Origin: Pseudomonadales bacterium
GTDB lineage: Bacteria; Pseudomonadota; Gammaproteobacteria; Pseudomonadales; Pseudohongiellaceae
NCBI GenBank assembly: GCA_028281635.1
Contig: JANQJM010000021.1
Span: forward strand, 1 to 58,253
Length of the DNA stretch: 58,253 nucleotides
Direction: 5' to 3'
Shown piece after piece: positions 34,861 to 45,189 of the stretch. The notes below the pieces were generated by a model. The model made no database searches. It was not told the origin of the DNA and saw nothing but the letters and a program-made list of their open reading frames with translations. How positions within the stretch are numbered: position 1 is the first letter of the stretch; the number at the start of each line of letters is the position of its first letter. The position numbers and the translations under genes were made by a program.

Positions 34861-36192
34861 TTAGTCTGATCCTCCTGATCCCGCAACAGTGCGAGCTTCG
34901 CGTTCTTTGCGCTCAGCCAGCATTCGCTGGTAACCATCTTCATCCAGATGAGTGACCGCAATCCAGGCGTGAGACATTTCGTCGGTAGTGCGTTGACCCG
35001 CACCTACCCACTGATCCGGATCCGGGTTGTGGGGGTTATCCGCCGTGTTGTCGTACCAGGCAGTCAGGATGATAGTCGCTCCAGCAGGTAGCAGAGGCTG
35101 GAAACCATCCTCATAAGTGTGGCTGTGGTTCCAACCCGCATTCCAGTTGGAAGCCATGCTCACCAACTCACGCCGTCCAGTTTCTGGATAGAAAACCTCC
35201 ATGGACATGGCTACACCCCGCAGATGCAAGTGAGGCTGCCAGCTGTCCAGACGAACGGGATGATCAAAGGAGTGGAATCCCTGAGTCATCAGCTTGCCGT
35301 GAGGTTCAATCAGGTAGTCACCGCGACCATCGAGGAAATACAGGCTCAAATCCTGGGCGTAGGTTTCTTCCTCGTCGAAGCCCTCTTCTTCGTCGTGGAA
35401 CCAGATGCCTACTGAAACCTGATCATTCGGTACCGCGTTACCGTCGGGGTAGTAGTGGATGCTCCAGCTGATCATGGAGTCCTTCGGTATCTTGCGGCAG
35501 GCGCCGTCCGGTATTTTTTCACCGAGTTTGCCAAAGGCAAATTCGGACAGCATGCTGGTCTGCCGCCATTCACCGTTTTCGTCCTGGGTCATGAACATGG
35601 AATTGGCATGGTGCGTCGCGCCATGGCCTTCCGCTGATGGCAGGGTTTCAATTGCCTTGATGCAGCGATCCTCAGTGATTCCGGTTGGAACCTGGGGTTC
35701 CCACCACAGGTCCTGACCATTGGCCGGCACATCCCAGGGAGTGGACATAATCACGTGATCCGGTGGACCCAACTCGTCGCCAAGGCGCCATTGACCTTTT
35801 TGCGGGTACTGTCTTGGCGTTGGCAAGTCCTCTGGATTTCCCATTGGTGAACCCGCGTTGACCCAGGCAACGACGGTGTCGATATCTTCCTGGGGCATGC
35901 GCCAGTCATTCTTCAGTTCCTGGATGCCCTTGTCCGAGTCGTATTGATAAGGCGGCATCTCACGGTTGGCTACCTTCAATGAGATTAACGGTGCCCAGGG
36001 GCGCACTTCTTCATAAGAGGTAAAGGACATTGGTCCAATCTGCCCAGGCTGATGACAGCTCTGGCAGTTGTCCTGGATGATTCGCGACACTTCATTCGCA
36101 TAGGTAGGGTGATCAGCCTGATCCTGGGCTCCAGCGAGCACAGGTACCAGTGCCATCGCTGAAACAAGCCCTGCCGCTTTATATATCTTCAT
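34861..36192 (-). CDS. exported cytochrome c fused to copper monooxygenase-like domain
   Basis: A 443-residue periplasmic protein. Signal peptide about 1-22 (ending AGA). Residues about 25-115 form a c-type cytochrome: C43-Q-S-C46-H47 with NREMPPYQ supplying a likely axial Met. Residues about 150-420 resemble copper type II ascorbate-dependent (PHM/DBH-like) monooxygenases, with ATHHANSM, SIHYYPDG, PHLHLRGVAM and NHSHTYEDG as candidate copper ligands. The covalent haem would feed electrons to the copper domain in place of ascorbate. Substrate unknown. An FNR/Anr-like box lies about 100 bases upstream. Divergent from pntA. Confidence 0.8.
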   Translation of the reverse strand: MKIYKAAGLVSAMALVPVLAGAQDQADHPTYANEVSRIIQDNCQSCHQPGQIGPMSFTSYEEVRPWAPLISLKVANREMPPYQYDSDKGIQELKNDWRMPQEDIDTVVAWVNAGSPMGNPEDLPTPRQYPQKGQWRLGDELGPPDHVIMSTPWDVPANGQDLWWEPQVPTGITEDRCIKAIETLPSAEGHGATHHANSMFMTQDENGEWRQTSMLSEFAFGKLGEKIPDGACRKIPKDSMISWSIHYYPDGNAVPNDQVSVGIWFHDEEEGFDEEETYAQDLSLYFLDGRGDYLIEPHGKLMTQGFHSFDHPVRLDSWQPHLHLRGVAMSMEVFYPETGRRELVSMASNWNAGWNHSHTYEDGFQPLLPAGATIILTAWYDNTADNPHNPDPDQWVGAGQRTTDEMSHAWIAVTHLDEDGYQRMLAERKEREARTVAGSGGSD

Positions 36193-36290
36193 TCTACTCT
36201 CCGTATCTCTTCTGCCTGATTCAGGCAGTATTCCACTGGTCTGTGTACAACTACCCGCATGCTAGTTTATGCAGGTGGATACGCCCCTTA

Positions 36291-36304
36291 TTGATGTAAA
36301 TCAG
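36291..36304. promoter_or_regulatory. FNR/Anr-like box
   Basis: TTGATGTAAATCAG matches the TTGAT-N4-ATCAA consensus at 9 of 10 positions. It lies 99 bases upstream of the cytochrome/copper gene start and 188 bases upstream of pntA, in their shared promoter region. Confidence 0.45.
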
Positions 36305-36491
36305 TAAACGGGATTTGACGGCCCATCTTGCTGAGGTGCTCAACTCTCAGGATGAGGGTATCTGAGGATTGCAAATGAGCTGGGGCGTTGAACCGTAATG
36401 CCCACGCCGCTTGTGTGGTTTTCAGGCAAGCTGAATTATTGGTATAAACGTGCTTTTTGGCTGGCGCAGGCAGAAATATCAGGAGTCCCGA

Positions 36492-38066
36492 ATGAAGATT
36501 GGTGCACCCAAAGAAACCGCAAATGGTGAGGCGCGCGTGGCATTGACACCCGAGAGCGCCGAGCGACTGCAGAAATTGGGTTATGAATGCCTGGTTGAAT
36601 CCGGTGCCGGGGCGGCAGCCTCGATCAACGACTCTGCCTATGAGGCGGCAGGGGTAAGGCTTGTAAGCTCAGCCACCGAGCTGTGGAGCGAAGCCGATGT
36701 GGTCGTCAAAGTGCGCGAGCCCTCGGTGGATGAAATCGAGGCGGCGCCGCAAGGCAAAACGGTGATTAGTTTTATTTGGCCGGCGGCCAATGAAGATCTG
36801 CTGGAAAAAATGAAAGCCAAGCAGATGACCGTGCTGGCCATGGATATGGTGCCTCGCATCAGTCGCGCTCAAAAGATGGATGCGCTTTCGTCCATGGCCA
36901 ATATTGCCGGCTACCGTGCGGTGGTCGAGGCGGGCAATAACTTCGGTCGTTTCTTCATGGGTCAGATGACAGCAGCCGGCAAGGTGTCACCAGCTAAAGT
37001 GTTGGTAGTGGGAGCAGGAGTTGCGGGTCTTGCGGCAATTGGCACGTCAGTTTCTCTTGGTGCCATTACCATGGCCTTCGACGTGCGCCCGGAAGTATCG
37101 GAACAGATCGAGTCCATGGGGGCCGAGTTTGTCTTTCTGGATTTTGAAGAGGAACAAACTGACGGCGCTGAAACTGGTGGTTACGCGGCTCCATCCAGTC
37201 CCGAGTTTCGCGAGAAACAACTGGAAAAATTTCGCGAACTGGCGCCGGAGGTAGATATCGTTATCACCACGGCGCTCATTCCTAACCGCCCCGCACCTGA
37301 ACTGTGGACAGAAGACATGGTTGCAGCCATGAAACCTGGTTCGGTGATTGTGGACCTGGCAGCAGAGCGGGGAGGTAACTGTACCCTCACTAAGGCCGAT
37401 GAAAAGCTGGTTACTGACAATGGTGTCACTATTGTTGGGTATACAGATTTTCCCAGCCGAATGGCCACACAGTCTTCCAATCTCTATGCCACTAACATTC
37501 GTCATATGATGGATGATCTGACCCCAGATAAGGATGGTGTGCCGGTGATCGATATGGAAGACGATGTGATTAGAGGTGCCTTGGTTACTCATCAGGGCGA
37601 GCTCACTTGGCCGCCACCACCGCCCAAGATAAAAGCTATTGCCGCCGCCGCTCCGCAAAAGAAAGAAGTGGAAGAGACTGCTGAGGAAAAAGCAGCGCGC
37701 GAACTGGCGGAAATGAGACAGTCGTTGAATCGTACTGGTTGGTTACTGGGTATAGGTGGTGTGGTCTGCCTGACGCTCGGCGCAATAGCACCGCCTAGTT
37801 TTATGCAGCACTTTATCGTTTTTGTGCTCTCAGTCTTTATCGGCTTTTACGTCATCTGGGGCGTGGCGCATTCGCTGCACACACCTTTAATGGCGATTAC
37901 CAATGCCATCTCATCGATCATCATTGTGGGTGCTTTATTGCAGATCGTTTCCGGCAATTCCACCGTGGTGTGGCTAGCTGCGGCTTCAGTGCTGATGGCT
38001 TCGGTGAATATCTTTGGCGGGTTTCTGGTTACGCGTCGCATGCTGGCGATGTTTCAGCGGAGTTAA
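36492..38066 (+). CDS. pntA: NAD(P) transhydrogenase subunit alpha
   Basis: Proton-translocating transhydrogenase, alpha subunit, 524 residues. N-terminal NAD(H) domain I: KIGAPKETANGEARVALTPE, then VVGAGVAGLAAIGTSVSLGA (the nucleotide fold). The alpha subunit's linker has PPPPPKIKA-type proline-rich sequence, followed by about four membrane helices in the C-terminal 100 residues, as in E. coli PntA. It transfers hydride between NADH and NADP using the proton gradient. The start at 36492 is preceded by AGGAG; the upstream GTG at 36450 lacks a site. pntB follows after 3 bases. Confidence 0.95.
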   Translation: MKIGAPKETANGEARVALTPESAERLQKLGYECLVESGAGAAASINDSAYEAAGVRLVSSATELWSEADVVVKVREPSVDEIEAAPQGKTVISFIWPAANEDLLEKMKAKQMTVLAMDMVPRISRAQKMDALSSMANIAGYRAVVEAGNNFGRFFMGQMTAAGKVSPAKVLVVGAGVAGLAAIGTSVSLGAITMAFDVRPEVSEQIESMGAEFVFLDFEEEQTDGAETGGYAAPSSPEFREKQLEKFRELAPEVDIVITTALIPNRPAPELWTEDMVAAMKPGSVIVDLAAERGGNCTLTKADEKLVTDNGVTIVGYTDFPSRMATQSSNLYATNIRHMMDDLTPDKDGVPVIDMEDDVIRGALVTHQGELTWPPPPPKIKAIAAAAPQKKEVEETAEEKAARELAEMRQSLNRTGWLLGIGGVVCLTLGAIAPPSFMQHFIVFVLSVFIGFYVIWGVAHSLHTPLMAITNAISSIIIVGALLQIVSGNSTVVWLAAASVLMASVNIFGGFLVTRRMLAMFQRS

Positions 38067-38069
38067 GCG

Positions 38070-39509
38070 ATGCATACGAACGAAGGACTCATTACCGCAG
38101 CCTACGTAGTGGCTGCCGTACTCTTCATCCTGGCACTGGGTGGTTTATCCAATCAGGAAAAAGCCAAGCGTGCCATTTGGTATGGCATCGTAGGCATGAC
38201 GTTGGCGGTAGCTGCAACGATCATTACCGCTGGCGGCCAGTCAGACTTAATCGCTCTCATGGTGGTTATTGGTGGCATAGGCGGCTGGTTTGTTGCCAAC
38301 CGTGTGCAGATGACCCAGATGCCCGAACTGGTTGCCGGCTTCCATAGCCTAGTGGGACTGGCAGCAGTATTCATCGGCATCAACGCAGACCTGGAAATGG
38401 GATCGGCACTGGCTGCCAGAGAGGCTGGTACCGTTGATCAGCTGGCTGGTTTCGCTGCCACCATTGCCAGCAAGACTGATGTCGAACTCAGCATTCTCAA
38501 GGTGGAGTTGTTTCTAGGCATCTTGATTGGGGCCATCACATTCACCGGCTCAATCATAGCCTATGGCAAATTGGCAGGAAAACTCAGTTCGGCCGCGTTG
38601 ACCTTGCCGGGACGCCATGCCCTCAACCTCGGCGCATTAATCGCCTGCTTCGTTCTCGGCTATCTGTACCTTGAAGGCGCAGGTCTTTGGACAATGATTG
38701 CAGTTGCGGTGATTTCGGGGCTTATTGGTTGTCATCTTATTCTCGCCATTGGCGGTGCCGACATGCCGGTGGTGGTGTCAATGCTGAACTCCTACTCCGG
38801 TTGGGCAGCGGCCGCAATCGGTTTCACGCTGGGCAACGACCTGTTAATTGTGACTGGTGCGCTAGTAGGCTCATCCGGTGCTATCCTTTCTTACATCATG
38901 TGTGTAGGCATGAACCGCTCGTTCATCTCGGTGATTTTAGGCGGCTGGGGTGGTGAAACTCAGTCTGCTGCCGCAGTTGAAGGAGAGATGATAGAAGCGA
39001 AAGCCGATGCAGTAGCTCAGGCAGTGCAAGACGCCGACAGTATAATCATCGTGCCGGGTTACGGTATGGCTGTAGCACAGGCGCAGGGTTCGGTTTCAGA
39101 ACTTACCAAGCGATTGCGCTCCCAGGGCAAGACAGTTCGATTTGCTATCCACCCCGTTGCAGGTCGACTGCCAGGGCATATGAATGTGCTGTTGGCAGAA
39201 GCGAAAGTCCCTTATGACATCGTGCTGGAAATGGAAGAAATCAACGACGATTTTCCCGAGACCGATGTGGTCATCATTATTGGCGCCAACGACATCGTTA
39301 ACCCGGCTGCTCAGGATGACCCGGGTAGCCCAATTGCAGGCATGCCAGTTCTGGAAGTCTGGAAGTCACGTCACGTTTTCGTTTGTAAGCGCGGCCGTGG
39401 TACGGGGTATTCGGGTATTGAGAATCCGCTGTTCTTTAAAGATAACACTCGCATGTTCTATGGGGATGCCAAGGTGTCGATGGATGATCTTTTGCGAGAG
39501 CTGGATTGA
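38070..39509 (+). CDS. pntB: NAD(P) transhydrogenase subunit beta
   Basis: Membrane and NADP(H)-binding subunit of the transhydrogenase, 479 residues. About nine membrane helices form residues 1-270. The cytoplasmic domain III follows: [20 protein letters not shown], the [20 protein letters not shown] loop, [19 protein letters not shown] and [16 protein letters not shown], all hallmarks of PntB. Complete and of normal length; co-transcribed with pntA to supply NADPH. Confidence 0.96.
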   Translation: MHTNEGLITAAYVVAAVLFILALGGLSNQEKAKRAIWYGIVGMTLAVAATIITAGGQSDLIALMVVIGGIGGWFVANRVQMTQMPELVAGFHSLVGLAAVFIGINADLEMGSALAAREAGTVDQLAGFAATIASKTDVELSILKVELFLGILIGAITFTGSIIAYGKLAGKLSSAALTLPGRHALNLGALIACFVLGYLYLEGAGLWTMIAVAVISGLIGCHLILAIGGADMPVVVSMLNSYSGWAAAAIGFTLGNDLLIVTGALVGSSGAILSYIMCVGMNRSFISVILGGWGGETQSAAAVEGEMIEAKADAVAQAVQDADSIIIVPGYGMAVAQAQGSVSELTKRLRSQGKTVRFAIHPVAGRLPGHMNVLLAEAKVPYDIVLEMEEINDDFPETDVVIIIGANDIVNPAAQDDPGSPIAGMPVLEVWKSRHVFVCKRGRGTGYSGIENPLFFKDNTRMFYGDAKVSMDDLLRELD

Positions 39510-39516
39510 TCTATTG

Positions 39517-39537
39517 AGGCCTTACAGAGCCTTTCTA
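39517..39537 (+). terminator. weak terminator after pntB
   Basis: AGGC/GCCT stem with an 8-base loop followed by TTTCT; short and poor, so low confidence. Confidence 0.3.
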
Positions 39538-39733
39538 ATTTCGTCTCGCTTTGCGTGGTATGGGCTCCCACTGGTTTTAAGCGCGCACCAAAACAAGTTA
39601 GCCTGTTTTCTATAGATACTAGGAATATATGACGCGAGACTGGTCTGGGCGCGCAGTGCGAATAGTTGTTCTGACGTAAAGCTACGGCTCCTCTTAAAAT
39701 GGAATAAAAACTACTGGATTCCTGTTAAACCTT

Positions 39734-39798
39734 TTAGGGGTGCTGATAACTTCGCAACGTAAGTAATCCATTAAGTTCCAAAGTAACTAGTGTTCCTT
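39734..39798. repeat. palindromic repeat family B, decayed copy
   Basis: AGGGGTGCTGATAACTTCGC left arm and AAAGTAACTAGTGTTCCTT right arm. The family plan is clear but both arms carry substitutions. The rest of the 39510-39921 gap holds nothing else I recognise. Confidence 0.65.
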
Positions 39799-39921
39799 CC
39801 TGAATTGAAATGCTGCGAGAACGAGGTACATGTATTCGTTTCTTGTTCATCCGCTTTTCAGAGAACTAATCGAAAACTGAGAATAGGGTGATGTCACTAA
39901 TGTTAGGACTGCAGATTGTAT

Positions 39922-41247
39922 CTAGAGAAACTGCTCCAACCCTACAGTTTCACCATTCACCGTCAGTTCAGCATCGTTAAGACTCGCGTCCATCAGGATG
40001 CGGCCGCCGTCAATACGGAGATAACCTTGTTGCACATAAGGATCGACCATATCGGCCAAGGGTGAACGCATGATGGCCGCCTCATCCAGCGACACAGTCA
40101 AATCAAAACCAAATACTTCAAGAATCTGTATTGCCTCAATGCTATCCAGATCAGTGACGTCTGGCATTCCGCGCCAATCGATGCGCAACTCAATGCTATG
40201 GTCACCCTCGAAGGCGTTCGCCTCAACCAGGTTGTTGAAAACCAGACTGTTCTGAACAGCGATCATGACCATTTCTTCGGCATACTCTTCAACTGGATTG
40301 GTGCCGGCAGAAGGATTGTTGTTAATCGCATTCTGAATCTCTGCGATCATGCCGTAGTAACTACGAATCAAGTCGCTACGCAACTCATTGAATTCCATCG
40401 TCCAATTCAATGAAGCCACAGGAATGTCGGCCTCGATGTTGGCGATGCGAAAACCCTGACGAATGTCGATCTGCTGCGGCCCAGCGGGTGAGGGCGCTAC
40501 CTGCGAATCGGCGCTGATGTTGCGGACATTGAAGGCATAGGGGGCTTGGCTGCTGATCGCTGGGATCGCCATCATTGCCATGCTCGGCGCCAGCAGGTCA
40601 TTCATCTGTTGGGTCGTGCTTTGCAGATCGAGGCCGGCAATGGTTAATCCCATCTGGGTTGTTGGTTGTGCTGCATGCAGCTCGCCCATGTTGAATTGCA
40701 ACTCGGCCGACAGGTCCGGGTTGGCTTGCACGCTGCCATTCAAACCAGCGAAAGACACCTGCGCATTGGCATCGCTGTAATTAAAGGGGTCCATGCTAAG
40801 AGTGAGGCGCAGCGACTGATCCAGATCGGCAAACATGTCGATGCGTACGTCTGGAAGTTCGACTGACAATTCGGTCATGGCCTGGGTGAACTCGGCGCTG
40901 TTAAAAGATGGCACGATTTCGGCATAAGCCAGACCCAAGCGCGTACCATCGGGAGTAAATAATAGTGGCCCATGGGAGATGTCGAACAACAATTTCACGG
41001 CCAGGTTTTCCTGGTCTGCCAGAGCAAGGTATCGAATATCTAATTCGCCTTCGCTACTGAACCAGCCGCTGTCGAAGCGAGTCTCGGTAATCTGCAACTG
41101 GCTGCGGGTTTCAGGGGGCAGCAGTTCCAACACACCATTCATGGTGGCTTCCCGAACACCGCTACCGATTACCTTCGGTGCAGCAACTGTAGCCGCCAAC
41201 AGTACTGCGGTGACTCCCAGCGCTCCGTATAAAACTGGTTTTTTCAT
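39922..41247 (-). CDS. DUF945 (YdgA-like) family protein
   Basis: A 441-residue envelope protein. It has one N-terminal hydrophobic segment (about 5-25) serving as a membrane anchor or uncleaved signal. Family traits: an early ETRFDSGWFSSEGELDI segment, a long beta-rich body with repeated DFN/NWTMEFNEL-type strands, and a C-terminal VDPYVQQGYLRIDGGRILMD. DUF945 proteins are periplasm-facing and of unknown function. It lies 5 bases downstream of the GECDDPRF-repeat gene, so the two are co-transcribed. Confidence 0.82.
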   Translation of the reverse strand: MKKPVLYGALGVTAVLLAATVAAPKVIGSGVREATMNGVLELLPPETRSQLQITETRFDSGWFSSEGELDIRYLALADQENLAVKLLFDISHGPLLFTPDGTRLGLAYAEIVPSFNSAEFTQAMTELSVELPDVRIDMFADLDQSLRLTLSMDPFNYSDANAQVSFAGLNGSVQANPDLSAELQFNMGELHAAQPTTQMGLTIAGLDLQSTTQQMNDLLAPSMAMMAIPAISSQAPYAFNVRNISADSQVAPSPAGPQQIDIRQGFRIANIEADIPVASLNWTMEFNELRSDLIRSYYGMIAEIQNAINNNPSAGTNPVEEYAEEMVMIAVQNSLVFNNLVEANAFEGDHSIELRIDWRGMPDVTDLDSIEAIQILEVFGFDLTVSLDEAAIMRSPLADMVDPYVQQGYLRIDGGRILMDASLNDAELTVNGETVGLEQFL

Positions 41248-41252
41248 GACTG

Positions 41253-43103
41253 TTAGTTCCCTATCAGGGTAATGGTCCCGGCCTCGTAGGCCGCGCGGCA
41301 GTCGTTGGCATCTCTGGCGATGTCCTCATCGAAGCTGACGACAGCCATTCCATCACCCTCGAAGCGAGGGTCATCGCATTCGCCGTCGTTAGCATAGGCG
41401 CTGTTGTTGTCACCGAAATCGATTGCGGCGTTGGCTGGTGATCGGGTTGGGGCGGGTCTGAAACTGGTAGTGCTGGGTATGCTATTGCGGCTGCGATTGT
41501 CGGGATTGAGGAGATCGCCATACACTGTGCCACTGGCAAAGAGGGAGCCGTCTTCCTGCAAGGCGCCATTGATGTCGCCACGCGGCGTGTCGCCGGTATA
41601 AGTTTCCGGCGGTTCAGCAGCAGGTTGATTGTTCTGGGTGCTGGCGGACGTGGCTGAAGGTCGGGAAGGGGAAGCATTTGCTCCTCCTGCTAGCGTTATC
41701 TGCCCAGATTCAAACAGACTTCGGCAGTCGTTGGCGTCGTGCATGCGACTGGTTTCGGAGCTGGCGAACGCTGCCCCAGATCCCTCGAAGCGAGGGTCGT
41801 CGCATTCGCCATCATCGGCAAATACACTTGTGTTGTCGCCGAAATTGATGTCGCTGCTATCCACCACAATGTCAGCATCAGCACTGTTTGGATCGATGTA
41901 CGTCAATAAACCTTCCAGGTACAGGCCGCTGCAGTCACTGGCATCGGTAAACGCTGCGTCATCGAAGGCGAAGTCGGCCGCGCCGGGTCCTTCAAAGCGG
42001 GGGTCATCGCACTCGCCATCATCGGAGAACGGGCCGCTGTTGTCACCGAAATCGATGCCAGTAAGCGCGATCATGGTGGCGCGGTCGTACTCTGGTGCAC
42101 TGCTTCCTGCAGTGCCTCCTAAATTAAAAGGTAGGGGCAAAGCGCCAGCGTCGTCGCCGGGAATTGCCTGAAAGGCTTGCACCAATGCCAAAAATACTTC
42201 TCCGAAAGGTCCCGCATCTGGTATCGCAATCGGATTGGTTGCAGGAATGTCTCCGCCGAATAGATCCGCATCACCACCCAGCAGATCCATGTTCATGTTG
42301 CCGCTCAGATTCATTTCTTCGGGCTCAGCCAGGCTGATCATGCCGGCCTCAAACTGGGTGCGACAGTCTGTAGCGTCCTTGAACAAGTGTTCGGTGCCGG
42401 AGGCGAAAGCTGCGCCTGGGCCCTGGAATCGCGGGTCGTCGCATTCACCATCATTAGCAAAACCGCTGCTGTCGTCACCGAAAACGATATCGCCGTTGAG
42501 GTCGAAACTCGCCGCGTAAATTGAATCTTCCAGGCCAATGGAAATAGATGCCCATTCGGTTTCATCAACCTCAGTAATGGCCAACATAGTGGCGACCGAT
42601 TCAGCGCCGCTCTCATAGGCACCAACCCAAATTTGATAGTCGCCCGACAGTGGGTCGCTGAATTGGATGCCGGAATTGGTGCCGCTTAGGTAGGCGCTAT
42701 CGTCATTGCAGTGCCAGCTCCCTGCCGGATCGTTGATGGCCATGGTTATGTCCAGGTCCGAAAGGGCAAACACGCCCAGCGAGTTCTCACCGGCCTGGTA
42801 GTTCAGAACGAAATCTGGCTGCGCAAAGCGTATATAGCCATAACACTCATCACCCAGTTCCCAGGACTCGTCTTCGCCGCCTGGCGATACTTCTGCTGTG
42901 TAAGGGGATGATGTAAAACCCGCTTCGAGACTGATTGATCCGAACAGCGGCTCCGCGTCCAGATTCTGTGCCCAGACGCTGTTAGCGGACTGCAGCATCA
43001 TTAGGCTGGTCAGGGCCAGAGCGAGCAGTTTCAGTGGAGCGCCTGGCGAGTGGCTGCAGGGATTGAGCACATCGAGCACAAGGGGGGTAGGGTATCTGTG
43101 CAT
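41253..43103 (-). CDS. exported PPC-like protein with four GECDDPRF repeats
   Basis: A 616-residue exported protein (signal about 25-45, ending VWAQ). Residues about 50-180 resemble a PPC-type beta-sandwich (SGDYQIWVGAY). Four repeats of about 50 residues follow, each with [IV]-x-F-G-D-[ND], DGECDDPRF and a D-A-x-D-C pair before an E-x-G-x-[IL] end. Their DNA lies near 42330-42500, 41903-42060, 41691-41850 and 41256-41424. Each repeat holds one Cys in GECDD and one in the DC end, which suggests a disulphide per repeat; the Asp-rich core could bind calcium. Function unknown. Confidence 0.78.
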   Translation of the reverse strand: MHRYPTPLVLDVLNPCSHSPGAPLKLLALALTSLMMLQSANSVWAQNLDAEPLFGSISLEAGFTSSPYTAEVSPGGEDESWELGDECYGYIRFAQPDFVLNYQAGENSLGVFALSDLDITMAINDPAGSWHCNDDSAYLSGTNSGIQFSDPLSGDYQIWVGAYESGAESVATMLAITEVDETEWASISIGLEDSIYAASFDLNGDIVFGDDSSGFANDGECDDPRFQGPGAAFASGTEHLFKDATDCRTQFEAGMISLAEPEEMNLSGNMNMDLLGGDADLFGGDIPATNPIAIPDAGPFGEVFLALVQAFQAIPGDDAGALPLPFNLGGTAGSSAPEYDRATMIALTGIDFGDNSGPFSDDGECDDPRFEGPGAADFAFDDAAFTDASDCSGLYLEGLLTYIDPNSADADIVVDSSDINFGDNTSVFADDGECDDPRFEGSGAAFASSETSRMHDANDCRSLFESGQITLAGGANASPSRPSATSASTQNNQPAAEPPETYTGDTPRGDINGALQEDGSLFASGTVYGDLLNPDNRSRNSIPSTTSFRPAPTRSPANAAIDFGDNNSAYANDGECDDPRFEGDGMAVVSFDEDIARDANDCRAAYEAGTITLIGN

Positions 43104-43395
43104 AAGAAATCCATCGGGATTCCCGAACTTTTAGTATGTTAGCGGCATGATATCGCTTAAGTATATTAGCGCTTGTCCAGATTTCAGGGACAAGCGAATG
43201 CTGAAAACGCCAACCAGTTCGCAAAATGTCGGGTTTTATTGAAAGTAGTGAAAGCTGTTTCCGTTCAATTTCCGCCGATACACGGAGTGGTCGTGCCCAG
43301 TTGAACCAGACAAGGGATTTCCTGACCTGAGCAACTCTCTAAGTCAGTTTTTTGATACAGTGGATGGTCACAACTCAATCATAGGGAGCGATCGA

Positions 43396-45189
43396 ATGCG
43401 ACGTCTCATTCTTCTCTTAAAATCTCCAACTCAGATTGTATGGGCTTGTCTTTCCGTTGTACTTCTATTGGGTTGTCAGCCAGATACTTCATCGAACTCG
43501 GCGCAGGCAGATTTAAGTACCGCATCGGACGCCGGGATCAAATTTAATATTAGTGTCGCTGACAATTTTGCTGACTTCGCAGAAGACGGACGTCTGCTGC
43601 TAATGCTATCTACATCGGACAGTGCTGAACCACGTTTTCAAATCAGTAATTCAGCAGATACTCAATTGATCTTCGGTCGCAATGTGGAGGGTTGGGAACA
43701 AGGCGAGAACGTGACTATTGATAGCAGCCATCTTGGCTATCCATTGGACAGCTTAAGCGACGTGCCTCCAGGCACCTATTATGTGCAAGCACTTTTGAAT
43801 CGTTATAAGGATTTTCATCTTAGCAACGGCAAGGTTGTTAGCCTGCCGCCAGATCGGGGTGAAGGTCAACGTTGGAATCGCAAGCCAGGCAACCTTTACT
43901 CGCTTCCGGTAGAGCTCGAGATTGGATCGAGCGCTGCCAATCAATATGACTTGGCGCTTGATCAGCAAATCCCTGAAATCGAGCCTCCTGCGGACACTGA
44001 GTTTATCAAGCACATCACCATGCGTAGTGAGTTGCTGTCTGAGTTTTGGGGCGAGGATGTCATGCTCGGCGCCCATGTGTTACTGCCCGCTGGTTTCGAT
44101 GAGCACCCGGAGGCGCGCTATCCCTTGATGGTTTTTCATGGTCATTTCCCATCGGATTTTGGCGGCTTTCGCACAGAACCGCCTGATCCCAATGTGGAAC
44201 CTGTCTACAGCGCCAGATTTGATATTGAAGGTTATAACCTGATTGAGCAGCAGGAAGCCTATGCGCTTTATCAAACCTGGATCAGCGAAGACTTTCCAAG
44301 ATTTATCGTGATAGAGATTCAGCATCCAACGCCGTATTACGATGATTCATACGCGGTAAATTCAGCTAGCCAGGGCCCCTATGGTGATGCCCTGACTTAC
44401 GAATTGATTCCCTATATTGAAGAGCGGTTTCGTGGAATTGGTGAAGGGTGGGCGCGTTTCACCTATGGCGGATCGACCGGTGGCTGGGAAGCCATGGCTG
44501 TGCAAGTGTTCTATCCTGACGAATACAACGGGGCCTTTATAGCATGTCCGGACCCCATCGATTTTCGTGCCTACCAAACAACTAATATCTACGAAGATTT
44601 AAACGCCTACTTTTACGACAGCGAATTCAAAACACTGCCGCGGCCAGGGTCACGGGATTATTTAGGCAATGTTCGCTCCAGTATGCAATATGACAATCGA
44701 CTGGAGCTGGTATTGGGAGACAAAAGTCGTTCTGGCCAACAATACGATATTTGGGAAGCTACATACTCACCGATGGGCGATGACGGTTATCCGGTTCGCT
44801 TATGGAATAAACTTACTGGTGAGATCGATCATGAGGTCGCCGAGTACTGGCGGGAAAATTACGATCTAAGCTACATACTGCAAAGGGATTGGGAAACACT
44901 CGGCCCCAAACTTGAAGGCAAGCTGCACATCTACACCGGCGACATGGATAACTACTATTTAAACAATGCCGTGTATTTGACTGAGCAGTTCCTCGAAAGT
45001 ACCACCGATCCCTACTATGGTGGAGTAGTCGACTACGGTGATCGAGCTGAACACTGCTGGAATGGTGATCATGACAATGGCAATGGCATTTCGCGCCTGC
45101 GCTATAACACGATGTATGTGCCTCGTATTCTGGAACGAATAAATGATTCTGCGCCTGAAGGTGCAGATTTAACTAGCTGGAGATATTGA
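43396..45189 (+). CDS. lipoprotein alpha/beta-hydrolase, putative esterase type
   Basis: A 597-residue lipoprotein (lipobox LLLGC, Cys27). The middle and C-terminal parts resemble the putative-esterase (esterase D/PF00756) branch of alpha/beta hydrolases: YPLMVFHGHF oxyanion loop, the nucleophile elbow YGGSTGG with Ser360, and HCWNGDH at the C-terminus supplying a catalytic His. The N-terminal 200 residues form an extra beta-rich domain. The ATG at 43396 follows AGGGAGCG; the upstream ATG at 43360 has no site. Substrate unknown; it stands alone. Confidence 0.78.
   Translation: MRRLILLLKSPTQIVWACLSVVLLLGCQPDTSSNSAQADLSTASDAGIKFNISVADNFADFAEDGRLLLMLSTSDSAEPRFQISNSADTQLIFGRNVEGWEQGENVTIDSSHLGYPLDSLSDVPPGTYYVQALLNRYKDFHLSNGKVVSLPPDRGEGQRWNRKPGNLYSLPVELEIGSSAANQYDLALDQQIPEIEPPADTEFIKHITMRSELLSEFWGEDVMLGAHVLLPAGFDEHPEARYPLMVFHGHFPSDFGGFRTEPPDPNVEPVYSARFDIEGYNLIEQQEAYALYQTWISEDFPRFIVIEIQHPTPYYDDSYAVNSASQGPYGDALTYELIPYIEERFRGIGEGWARFTYGGSTGGWEAMAVQVFYPDEYNGAFIACPDPIDFRAYQTTNIYEDLNAYFYDSEFKTLPRPGSRDYLGNVRSSMQYDNRLELVLGDKSRSGQQYDIWEATYSPMGDDGYPVRLWNKLTGEIDHEVAEYWRENYDLSYILQRDWETLGPKLEGKLHIYTGDMDNYYLNNAVYLTEQFLESTTDPYYGGVVDYGDRAEHCWNGDHDNGNGISRLRYNTMYVPRILERINDSAPEGADLTSWRY

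Noticed and set aside
37047..37658. 203-residue minus-strand ORF inside pntA
   Set aside because: Shadow of pntA, which is fully explained by conserved domains on the plus strand.
41629..42171. 180-residue plus-strand ORF with repeated GPSKRGSSHSPSS segments
   Set aside because: Antisense shadow of the GECDDPRF repeats on the minus strand; the repeat pattern comes from the real gene.
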